Shown here in pieces: positions 10,207 to 19,703 of a stretch of DNA of 64,000 bases. A model generated the notes under the pieces. That model was not told the DNA's origin. It saw only the letters and a program-made list of their open reading frames with translations, and did no database searches. Each line of letters starts with the position of its first letter. Position 1 is the stretch's first letter. Source of the stretch: Nitzschia sp. DOCU1. Lineage: Eukaryota; Bacillariophyta; Bacillariophyceae; Bacillariales; Bacillariaceae. The position numbers and the translations under genes are program-made. The stretch spans positions 806,001-870,000 of the forward strand of contig OX595985.1 in the NCBI GenBank assembly GCA_951394045.1. Direction: 5' to 3'.

Positions 10207-11181
10207 ACGTTTCACAATATCGAAGCACTTTAGCAAGGAGCGCACAGAGTCGACTGAAATGCCCAACACGGAGGGCGACGGATATTCTGGAAGGTGGCTT
10301 CCGGAAGGATCAAATCCTCGTCGACAGGGCCTTGAACTCCGTTTGGCCAGCTTGGTCGCAGGAAAGGCGAAGACTCCGGCATCCAGCAAATAGTATATAC
10401 GCCATTCGCCCATTCGTATTGAAAGCGCAGCCGAATGACCAAAACTGGGGACGGTGTATCGGACACATTCTCCTTGTCTTTGTCGGATTTGCAAGGAAAC
10501 GTTGCACGGACGGAAACAACGACAGCACGCATCCATTTGCCTTTGATTTCCTCAGGCGCGGGCATTGTAATGATGGTGCTCTTCGCGGTGGCCTCTTCGT
10601 GTACTTGGGGATTGTCTGCCGATGCGCTCTCGCCAGGGGCGACTTCACTTTGAAACACCGGAAGTGCGCTCTGCTCTGCCGAAAACAAGGGAGAATTGTT
10701 CCAAAAAATTTGGGGTGGAGCGATCGTGAGTAGAAAACAGAATCCCCGCTTGGAGAAACCCAAATTGGGCATCGGCTCCGAACACTTCATGCTGCTTTTC
10801 GCACCAACTCGAGTCTGGCATTTGTTTCTCAAGCCACGATCGATTTAGGGGACCGTGGTTTGGTGTGTTCACAAACTCGGGTACCACCAGACTCTTTTTA
10901 TTCATCTTCGACGCTGCGTACGGGCTAGCCGCGCCCTGTTCCAAACCAAGCCTCTTGTTTCTTCGTACTACATCCGCAATGACTCCCGATGCACTCTCTT
11001 TGACGTGCTCGGAGGCGACGTCCAATAGTTGCTTCTTTAGGGCAGGGATGAGATTTCCACATACGACCACAAGCTGAGAGTCCGGGCCGTTGTACAAGAC
11101 GCAGTTATCCATGATTCCTTGAACATCGGTCAAAACAGCGTCGACTGTTGTGTAGTAGCAATTATCATATTTCTTGTTGAG

Positions 11182-11319
11182 ATCGAGACGCCGCAAGATC
11201 CCATCAAAATGCATACCGATCGGGACGGCGCAATAGTAGCTCGGGGGTTCATCGAGACGCCGCAGGATCCGATCAAAATGCATTCCGATCGGGACGGCGC
11301 AATAGAAGCTCGGGGCTAC
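11182..11319. repeat. 69-bp in-frame tandem duplication inside the bromodomain remnant
   Basis: Two adjacent 69-bp units (11182-11250 and 11251-11319) differ at a few bases. In the minus-strand frame each encodes 23 residues around CAVPIGMHFD and ILRRLD, so the ZA-loop region of the bromodomain is doubled. A functional bromodomain would not be expected to tolerate this easily. Confidence 0.75.
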
Positions 11320-13509
11320 ATCCTCACTTACTAAGCATTGAAAAGTACCAGATTCTGGCCGGTTCTCGAGAAAACCATGAATGGCGAATCGTAGCTTCAT
11401 CCGCAAAGAATTCTCAATCTGATAGACACTCCTTGTCGGAGCCGTTGTCCCACAAGCGAAGAGACTTTTCATAGAAGTAGGACCTTTTGTCGGGCTTGAG
11501 CGTCCTACCCGATGTGTCAGAGTCTTTTCGATGGAACGATTCTTCTCGATTGCCTACCCCGTTGTAAAGAGGCAATGTACTGCGAATGAGATACAACAAG
11601 GTACAGCTACCTTCCACCTCTTTTGACGACACTTGTTCGGTTTCGTCCCGTATTCGTTCTGTGGAATACCATGTTAAAAAGTCGACAACTAGCGATGCAT
11701 CCTCTGCTGGCAAGGAGAATGACGACGACTTGACGGCGGCATGGTTCCCAGCAGGAGTCGAGCTGGCAGCAGTGGAATGCCATGGAATGGTCAAGGCCTC
11801 TTCCATAGCTGCGGTCTCGCCAGTGGAAAGCCGCTCCAAAAGACCTGAACGTAGGGGAGCTTGTCATCCAGTCGAAAGGGGCCAAAAGATTCTCCAATCG
11901 AGGCGAATTCTCCAACCTTGCCCTTGCTTGAGTCCGAGCCACAAGCTATCGATTCCACCGCAGACAAGTCATGGTATTTGGATTAGGCTCAAGAAAAGGG
12001 TACAAGGAACGGACTCTTTGGCCGGGAATGTCACAACTGAAAACTTTGGCGGCAGCGAGATGTCGTCTTCTTGTTTGACTCCTGTGGTCGCGTCCCATAT
12101 GGGCGGCATTGCCGGAGTCAAAGGCCGCAGCATGATGCAAAGCTGCATGACAGGCTTTGCATTTTGCCTGCTCTTGCCAGTTTTAGGCTGGTTACAAGGA
12201 ATAACCCAAGTTCCATCCTTGTGGACCCTTTTGTGTTCCAGGTTGGGGTCGTACGGCAATTCAGCGTGAGTTCTTTCGACGCGACAACGAATAGGATAAC
12301 GACCAAGATCATTATCGATGCCTTGAATCCATTCTTCGGTCCACCAAGAAGACGTTTCTGGGGCGGTGCTCGAAGCGCCTGGGTTCCCGCTGGTGCATTG
12401 TCTGCTGGGTTCGTACTGGAAGATTCGTTGTCTGCAGACGGCGATTCGTCCACTGGGAATGAGGCATGAACCTTGTCCTCATCTCTATTATCAAGAGTAT
12501 CGTCCATTGCCTCTTCTTGAGTTGGCGCGACTCCATCCTTTTGGCGACGTTCGCCAGTCGATGTACAATCTTCTGCCGCATCTTTGCCAAGAGATATATT
12601 CTTGTTTGTTTGTGGACCTCCACTTTGCCTGCTCTTCCTACCGGTTGCTTGCGTTTCTCCCAAAGTGGGAGCAACGCTTATATCGGATCGTCGTTGACTT
12701 GACTTGCGTGGCTTCGACCGACTGACCGCGTTCCGCCCTACTCACTTTCTGCGCCTTTTGCGGTAGGCTACGGCCGCGTTTGCGGCTTGCTGTTGGTTCA
12801 GCAGAGGCCAATGTTGCTGTTTCGTCGTCTACCTCCTGCTGCTGCGAAAGAAGCTCACTCTTATTCATACCAGGAGCCACCACATCTTCCCCAGTCGCTG
12901 AGCTCGTACCCACAAGGGCGTTCGAAAAAAGTTTCTCGTCTTGGTCCCCCAGCAGACATCGGGATACTTTTGCCAAAAGGTCTTGTGAGTGCCAGGATAA
13001 TAGAGTACCAACTGCCCGACTTGTGGCGGAATCGGAATTCTGTCTTCGGGCGACGGATTGTAGCAAGCATGCGATCTCGTTTGTGGTGTTCCACAGCTTT
13101 GGCCATCCATTCTTGGGCAGCTTCGTTCGCGACTCTGAGCTCTCCGATTTCCTCGCCGCGTTCCCGCATATCTTCGACCTTATAGGGTCCACGGCCAGTG
13201 CAAGGTGGTCTTCCGATTCTCGAATCAAAGCTTCATTGTTATAAATGTCTTCCCGACCTCGATGAAGAACATCTTCAATCCCCTTATGAGCCGCCTCGAG
13301 CTGCTGATTGACTGCGTCGTCAAAAGGCGTCGGTTTTCGTCGGTTTTCGCTTGACCTGTTGATGAAGATCAGCGCAACATGGAAACATCGGGACGGGCGC
13401 GACGGAACCGCGACGCATCGGAATCAAAGGGTGGCAAGGCCACGACTTCGGCTACATCGTTAATCGCTGCCGGAAGCAAGGCCACTTCACTCGAATGATT
13501 GACCCTGAA

Positions 13510-13803
13510 TCATCGCGAGGGACCGCGGCTTCGCCTACCGGCAGAAATGACTCGTGCCAAATGGTGCAATAAGACATCAACGGGATAGGGAAAACCGGTT
13601 ACAGCCATGTTACAATCTCCAATCGTCTCGACTTTGAAAACCTGCATGGCGGAAAGGATTGGGTTAAGTATATCTGCAAAACGATCGAATCGCAGTGAAA
13701 CTACGAGGGAAACACGCGAACAACCAAGTGAACTGAGACCATCGTTCGTCCCCACGAGGTACAACCCGCAATATCGACGAACAAGCCTGTGAGGAGAGTA
13801 CAA
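13510..13803 (-). pseudogene. Fragment of a class III adenylate/guanylate cyclase catalytic domain
   Basis: The 97-codon frame contains LRFDRFADIL, then VFKVETIGDCNMAVTGFP. This is the class III cyclase signature FDxL...KVETIGDxxMAVTG, covering the second half of the metal/purine-binding core. Sequence before and after does not continue the domain, so it is a remnant. Its downstream part (13541-13590) is almost identical to 10051-10099 inside the bromodomain remnant, so the two relics have exchanged sequence. Confidence 0.6.
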
Positions 13804-14082
13804 AGGAGAGCATTAACTGCAATTGCAAAGGCTCGTTTGTCGAATGAAATTACGTAAGCACGCTTCAGTACAGTAGATAGTGAGTGCCGTTGGATCCGCG
13901 CGCAAATAAGATCGGATACACATGCACGTGATAAAATAAGACTGTCTGTATGCTAATAGACAAACTGGGTACATAAAGCTTTCTAACATTCCTTTCGACA
14001 ACGACCATGGCGGTCGGAAAGTGAATGCCTTCGTTTATCATACTGCCGTTGCTAATATTGCGGCACTACTAAAAGTTAGCTG

Positions 14083-14697
14083 CTACCTAGGATCGAATCG
14101 ATCGCCGCTGGAAATGGCCCGTAATTTGATTACGTTGGGGTGATGGGGCAAACTGGATAGAATCCGTGTTTCCAGATTCAAATTGAGAATTCCTTGAAAG
14201 AGAGAGTCCGGGTCGGCAATCAATTCATCTTTGAGCTGCTTAATGGCATATCTCGCATCTCCGGAATGGGGTCGCCGACAATGTGTAGCAATAAATTTGC
14301 GAGCGTCTGTCTGGTCAATGGGCGTTCGATGAGAGCCCAGCGCCTCGTCGCGTTGAAGAGTATTTTCTGGTTCTGTAGTTGCATCCAAAATCTCACTCCC
14401 ACTATCGTCACCATTGCTACTCCTATGACTTGTAGCCAACGCCGTACCCCCACCCCCATGATCCGAGTTTGGCCGCTTCCAACTATTCCATCGTTGTAGA
14501 GCGGCTACAGATGCCCGCTGCCGAACACTGATTTCAGGAATCGAGGAACGGGGCTTGGACAAGAGGGGGTTCACCAAGTTGAAACGATCTAACAAAGACT
14601 CCAGATCAGTCAAACGGAATGGCTTGGTAATATCATTCGTCGCTCCTGCAGCATCGGCAGACTTGAATTCCTCCAGAGCATGAGTTGACTTGCGCAT
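14083..14697 (-). pseudogene. Chimeric fragment: response-regulator tail plus protein-kinase N-lobe
   Basis: 204 codons starting with an ATG at 14697. Residues about 8-38 look like the end of a receiver domain (GATNDITKPFRLTDLESLL; the usual form is GAxDYxxKPF...L). After a low-complexity Gly/Ser/Asp stretch, residues about 148-200 match the N-lobe of a diatom Ser/Thr kinase: YAIKQLKDELI has the ATP-binding Lys, LETRILSSLPHHPNVIKL has the alpha-C Glu and strand beta-4. The frame stops right after that, so the rest of the kinase (HRD, DFG) is missing. I read it as a truncated pseudogene or the debris of a fusion. Confidence 0.5.
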
Positions 14698-14756
14698 AAC
14701 ACGTCACGGTCTTGAATAGTAGATAGATCGCCACATGCAAATTGTTCTTCAATCAT

Positions 14757-15582
14757 TCATTCTTCCATTCGGCTCTCTTGGTCGACAAAGGATACTTTTT
14801 GTCGATCAAACAAGATTGCTTGTCCATAGTATTCACCGTCATCTGTGTAGCAATTCCAGACCTATCATAACAGTGACATGATGTTTGTATCGATCAGTCG
14901 GTGTGCAGGTTAGTAGTGCCAATGCAAGTGCAGTGATTTCTATAGATTTTGAGCATTGACAGCACCACCAGTTAGTACGTACCACAGCATCCCGAATATA
15001 AAAACGTCGTCCATTTTTCAAAGATGCTCGATATCCTTGATAGTCTTCTAGAACGTTACCATGGTCTTGTTGCAATCGTTGCAAAATCATACTCCACGTT
15101 TCTTGATCCATACCAGGTGCCGCGACACGACAGGCTGGAATTTGCAATAAAGCCGCTCGTGACAATTCAAAGGCACTGCAAGCGGCAAAGTTGGCATAAT
15201 TGTGAATGGGTCCATCCAAACCATTGACTGAGCCATGCGACAAAAGAGCAAATTGTAAATTCATGTGCACGGCATCGTCCCAATTTTCTTCTTCTGAAAT
15301 TGCCATACGTTCCAACAAGCCGCGCTGGGTAAACTTTATCAGATTTTGATGGAGAATAGACAAGTGTTTGGATTGATCAAAATTGTCATTGTCGGTTTGA
15401 TCGGACGACGAGGAGGACGACGTGGGTGTCGTCATTCTCATCCTGTTGCAAGGACGGCGGCAGCCTTGGCAATGCCATGATCGCTGCGACGGCAATGTCC
15501 AACCTCGACTGATCTGAAACAAGGTGGAAATGAAGAAGAAGCAGTAGTACAAATAACGCGTAGATAGTGGCCTCATGGTCAT
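14757..15582 (-). CDS. Secretory/organellar MEKHLA-domain protein (two exons)
   Basis: Exons 15582-14983 and 14861-14757, with a GT-AG intron of 121 bp (donor GTACGT, acceptor TGATAG); product 234 aa. The ATG at 15582 puts a signal peptide (YLYYCFFFISTLFQISRGW) at the N-terminus. After a Ser/Asp-rich stretch comes a MEKHLA domain: HNYANFAACSAFELS, AAPGMDQETW, EDYQGYRASLKNGRRFYIRD, and across the splice junction DAVVWNCYTDDGEYYGQAIL, matching the family ending VWNLxDxxGxxxGQAA. Without splicing the frame runs into non-homologous sequence and stops at 14839. MEKHLA is PAS-like, known from plant HD-ZIP III C-termini and from bacterial and algal proteins. Its function here is unknown; the signal peptide suggests a plastid or secretory location. 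Confidence 0.75.
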
Positions 15583-16052
15583 TGAAGCAAATGCTGAAAT
15601 TGGATATGTGATGTAGATGTCAACAATGGATGGTGTCGCGGGTGATCGGAGGGAGATCCGATGGAATTTTGAAAATTTGCATCGCCCCTCTGAGAATAAC
15701 GTCATTACTCTTCCAAGTCATTACGGACGCATGCAAGACACGTTCGAATTTCATCGGAAGCATGCCTTTACAGGTGGTCCATTGAGTCGTTTCCGAGAAT
15801 GAGAGAACGGCAAAGGCGACGTCGAAAGCAACGTAGATTGAGTACCAGATCCTACGAGGATGTGAAGTTTCTCGAACCACCACGAAAGCGAGAGACAACA
15901 TCACACAATGACACCAAAACAGTCAGGTGTTGTAATCATTGTTTTCAGGAAAGGAGAAAGGAACCGAGTCCACGCTCCCCACCAGATTGCCGCTTACAAC
16001 AACAGCAATAACCCCACAGTAGCAAGTTGTTGTTATTGTCTTATTATAACAA

Positions 16053-17835
16053 ATGACAGCAGAAGACGAGGCCGTCATGGTAGAACACACAGATGCCAAA
16101 GAGGAAAATGCCCCACCCGACCTTACAGAGGAAGAAACGCCCCAAAAGACAGTCAACGAGCCCTGGCAAATTGTCTCGATTGGTAGTGAAGATGACAAAT
16201 TCGCGTTTACCTTTCATGAAGATCGCTTGAACGAAATCATTCGCAAGATTCCTCCAGGTTGGAAGGTCGCCGTAGTCTCTGTGGTGGGGGCCTTTCGGAC
16301 GGGCAAATCGTTCTTGTTGAGCTGGTTTTTAAAGTATCTGCACTTTTTGACACTGGAGGAAGACGACAGCAAAAAGTGGTATGAACAAATGGAGAGTCTG
16401 GGTCAAGATTCTGGCTTCCATTGGAGTGGAGGCAGTGAACGCAACACGACGGGCATTTGGATGTGGAGTCAGCCTCATTTTGTGGTCAAGCCCACTGAAG
16501 ATGGCTCAGGGACGGAAACCATGGCCGTCTTGTTGGTGGATTCGCAAGGAATGTTTGATAACGAAACAACCATGAACTTGACTGCCAGTATCTTTGGTCT
16601 AAGTACGCTGTTGAGCTCGTATCAAATTTATAATGTGGACAAGCGCATTCAGGAAGATAATTTACAGCAATTGGCGCTCTTTTCGGAATATGCCAGGCTG
16701 GCCATTGAAGCGGATCAGTCCTATCAAGCGGCAGGCGTGGAAATTATCAAGCCCTTTCAAAAAATGGAGTTTTTAGTACGAGATTGGCAACATTTTGAAG
16801 AAGAAGAAGACTATAATGTTATGGAAAAGGAAATGGCAGAGTATCTAGAAAAAGTCATTGCGGAACGTGAAGCCAAGGATCTGCAAGAAACGCGAGAGCA
16901 AATTGTCAATTGTTTTGAATCGCTTTCGTGTTTTGGACTGTGCCATCCGGGTATGGCGGTTATTAAAAAGTCATATGATGGCAGTGTCGACAAGATCGAA
17001 AAGGACTTTTTGGAGCTATTGGATCGATACTGCAAGCGTGTCTTTAGTGTCGAGAACTTGCGGCCCAAGACCATTCATGGCAGACAAGTAACAGCCGCTG
17101 AACTGGCAGCGTATATCAAGGCGTATGCGGACATGTTTGCTACTGGTGCGAGCTTTCCGGAAGCTAGTACCATGTTGGAGGCCACGGCGGCGGCCAATAA
17201 CCAAAATGCCGTCAATTTGGCCATTGCACACTACAAGGATACGATGAGTCGTATCGCAGGACCCAAATGCTCCAACTATGTTCGTCCACAAGAGTTGAAG
17301 GAAGATCACAAGAAACTCTTTGCCAAGACACTGGAAATGTTTGACTCTATGGCGACGTTTGGAAGTAAAAAGTCAATTGAAGGGGCTCGCAAAACAGTGA
17401 TTGACCAGATTCAAGATGACTTTGAAGTATACATGTCATTGAATGACTCGCGTAATCCTCTTGCTGGACTCGAAACGTGAGTACTTGTTAGTTAGTGTTG
17501 GCATTGTTGGGGCACGTTCTATATTGCTCAATTACTCACACTTGTGTTTCTTGTTCTCCCTCGTGCGTGCGATAATTTGCAGTTATGCCATTCCTCTCAC
17601 GGTCGCGTTGGTGGCATTCATTTTGCGATGGATCGCAGATGCCACTTGTTCTCCGTACTCTCATGTTTGCCGCAAGAGTTCCGACTTGTTCTCGCATATC
17701 TATGCTGTGGTAATCATCTTTTTGCTCATTGTGGGGGCCACCAAAGCCAAGCAAGTCAAGGACTTTGTCAACAAGATCAAAACAGTCTTGGAGACCATGA
17801 ATGGCAATGGCGGTGGAAAACAAAAGAGAGACTAA
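16053..17835 (+). CDS. Atlastin/GBP-like dynamin-superfamily GTPase (two exons)
   Basis: Exons 16053-17476 and 17583-17835, intron 106 bp (GTGAGT...TTGCAG, phase 2); product 558 aa. The GTPase has a P-loop GAFRTGKSFLLSW (about residue 73), G3 DSQGMFD (about 165) and the family's G4 RD motif in FLVRDWQHF. A helical region follows. The second exon carries two hydrophobic segments (YAIPLTVALVAFILRWIA and IYAVVIIFLLIVGA) that form a hairpin anchor, and a basic tail ending KQKRD. This is the atlastin architecture (GTPase, helical middle domain, paired TM, cytosolic tail), whose members fuse ER tubules. Missing the intron would cut the protein just before its membrane anchor. The start has acidic residues typical of a cytosolic N-terminus. 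Confidence 0.88.
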
Positions 17836-17940
17836 GAGTGGTCCGCACTACTATTGGGTATATTCTATCGCATCTTCTATAGTTCGTATTCTACTCTAGA
17901 GTACTCTAGAGTAGTAGCCAGCAGAGTGGTTTCCCAAACC

Positions 17941-19182
17941 TCATTGAAGGGAATTTGGCGACACGTTTTGTCGAAAGCGTTCATTGAAAAGTTCGACAAT
18001 AATGGTGGCCGTCTCTTCCACAGCTCGACCGGTCACATCGATTTCTGTCCAATTATGATCCAGAGCAAACTTTCGAGCGTTTTGTAAATCTCGCAACAAG
18101 TAATTGCGATCGGCGTAGGTCGATTGACTAGACTCTGACGCTTCGTTCATGGCTTCGACCGCCCGAACATTGCGTCGTTCAAGTCGACTGCTCCGAATCT
18201 TCTTGAGTTGCGTCGGTGCAATCGTAAGACAAATGACCCGACGAGGATCGACCTGCTCTAAAAGTTGCTTGGGCGGAGGAACTTCCAACACTAGTGGGAT
18301 GTTGGCCACTTTGAGTGCCATGGTTTGTGATAGAACGACCGACAAGGGCGTCTTGCCACTCCGGCTCACCCCGACAATGACGACATCGGCTTCTGGTAGG
18401 AGCCATGGCGATTGGCCATCATCTGCCTTTAGGCAAAATTCGACCGCATCCATTCGTTGATAATACGAATCACCCAAAGCACGACGCCGGGAATGCCCTG
18501 CAAAACGAGCTGGGATGCCATAGGGCTCTTTGCCCAGAAATGTTCCTAGCAAGTCAAGTGCGGGCCCTATTAAGTCGACGTGTGGGATGTTTTGCTCGGT
18601 GCAAAATTTTGACGCATGACGCCTGAGCAGCGGATCAGCCATCGTGTAGAAGACACAAGCTTCCTTTTCCTTGGCTGTCTGCAGAATCTGCGACAAGGCC
18701 GCCGTACTTCGAATGAAGGTAAACGTCCGACTTTGCACGTCGCATAAATCTCCAAACAAGGCGGGCTGGTCATTATCATCTCCATTATTCGAACGGCCCT
18801 CCATATCGTCAGCACATGTATCAAACTGTGCCAAGCTCTTCAACAACGTCGATCGCGCCGTGACACCTGTGGCATCCGAAATCATAAAGACCATTTTCGT
18901 CGCTGGTTCGACTCCAGGCGGAAGGCAATCGTTGTCGTCGTCGTCGGGACGGAGCAATATTGCTCTGGCCGAAATGGCACCTTCCGTCATATTGTTGATT
19001 TCGCAGCCGATATCTTGATCCGATATATCTTCAAAAGCTGACGACGACGAGAGCAGAAATGTGGCAGTCCGACGTCCCCAGGAAAGATCAAACTTATTTC
19101 CAAGCAAAAAGGCGCGACATGGCAATGACGAAATGACCAATGACATGCCGATGGTCCCGATCTGCGTCGACCATGCTACCAT
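17941..19182 (-). CDS. PDRP1: PPDK regulatory protein (bifunctional kinase/pyrophosphorylase, DUF299)
   Basis: Intronless, 413 aa. The family opens with VFMISDATGVTARSTLLKSL (about residue 92) and carries the P-loop VGVSRSGKTPLS (about 280), followed by ANIPLVLEVPPPKQLLEQV and GLTI-like CLTIAPTQLKKIR. The N-terminus is a signal peptide with a plastid-type A/F junction (SSLPCRAFLLG). PDRP uses ADP to phosphorylate, and Pi to dephosphorylate, the Thr next to the catalytic His of PPDK, switching it off and on. Its target, a plastid PPDK with the matching GGMTSHAAV site, starts 521 bp away on the other strand. The gene ends 106 bp from the atlastin stop. Confidence 0.92.
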   Translation of the reverse strand: MVAWSTQIGTIGMSLVISSLPCRAFLLGNKFDLSWGRRTATFLLSSSSAFEDISDQDIGCEINNMTEGAISARAILLRPDDDDNDCLPPGVEPATKMVFMISDATGVTARSTLLKSLAQFDTCADDMEGRSNNGDDNDQPALFGDLCDVQSRTFTFIRSTAALSQILQTAKEKEACVFYTMADPLLRRHASKFCTEQNIPHVDLIGPALDLLGTFLGKEPYGIPARFAGHSRRRALGDSYYQRMDAVEFCLKADDGQSPWLLPEADVVIVGVSRSGKTPLSVVLSQTMALKVANIPLVLEVPPPKQLLEQVDPRRVICLTIAPTQLKKIRSSRLERRNVRAVEAMNEASESSQSTYADRNYLLRDLQNARKFALDHNWTEIDVTGRAVEETATIIVELFNERFRQNVSPNSLQ

Positions 19183-19703
19183 TTTCGGACTGAACGTCTA
19201 ATGATCTTCTTGGAAGATATCGTCTCACTTTTCGTTGCTGCGTTGCTTCCGGAAAGGAGGTGATGGGAGATGTCCGATACGGGAAGTTTCTCAACTGATG
19301 CCAGAAGATGATGGCTTCGAAGAACATAAGTCTTTGTTTGGTTTGCAGTTCGCGAGGACTTGACACAGGTCATTTGTTCTTCCCTTTTTGAAAGCAGCTG
19401 GTCTCATGGACTATATATGCCTGTATCGCTTTCTCGAAGCGAATCAATGTCGCAACGACAAACTTATTTAATAAAGAAAGTGGTAGTTTCTCGCCACGTC
19501 AGGTCGAAAGGAGAAGAAAGACGACTCACCAAAGATACCCGACTGATGCCTCATCTCGCTGACCTTTCCGCTAGCGTTTCCGCATTGGCGGAGTGATGTG
19601 ATGGGAACCTTCGTCGAAAGTGCCATCATTCTAACTCAACGGCGGCATAAAATACAGCGACCGACAACTATCTTATTACTTCTGCCATCATCTTATATAG
19701 ACC
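19183..19703. promoter_or_regulatory. Putative bidirectional promoter between PDRP and PPDK
   Basis: The 521 bp separate the two start codons, and no other gene fits here. It contains a CTTATATAG stretch about 15 bp before the PPDK ATG (too close for a standard TATA box) and one ACGTCA hexamer at 19496-19501. That hexamer matches the CCRE2-type CO2/cAMP-response element known from Phaeodactylum promoters. A single hexamer is weak evidence. Shared regulation is inferred from gene order only. Confidence 0.5.

Larger units (their letters stand above)
9650..13250 (-). pseudogene. Frameshifted remnant of a BRWD/PHIP-like dual-bromodomain gene
   Basis: Reading right to left, family-like blocks come in different frames. 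A Lys/Ser-rich region with PPQVGQLVLYYPGTHKTFW lies near 13.0 kb. A block near 12.2 kb reads HKDGTWVIPCNQP, then MLRPLTPAMPP. A bromodomain-like unit lies at 11.0-11.35 kb (YYTTVDAVLTDVQGIMDNC, then LYNGPDSQLVV). A strand-rich block follows near 10.4-10.6 kb (VVVSVRATFP, LRLRFQYEW, YTICWMPES). A second bromodomain-like piece is at 9.66-9.79 kb (LRLKNGYYRHLVAAIVND). The order recalls the C-terminal half of BRWD/PHIP chromatin readers; no WD40 part is seen. The longest open piece is 10645-11472 (275 codons). Several frame changes, stops and internal duplications argue for a pseudogene. The family call is moderate, the broken state fairly sure. Confidence 0.55.

Noticed and set aside
12118..12663. 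181-codon minus-strand frame as a separate membrane protein
   Set aside because: The first 100 residues fit the low-complexity linker of the bromodomain relic. The apparent TM helix follows a frame drift, so I left it within the pseudogene.
19690..19703. TATATAG before the PPDK ATG as a TATA box
   Set aside because: Only about 15 bp from the start codon, too close for a normal core promoter.
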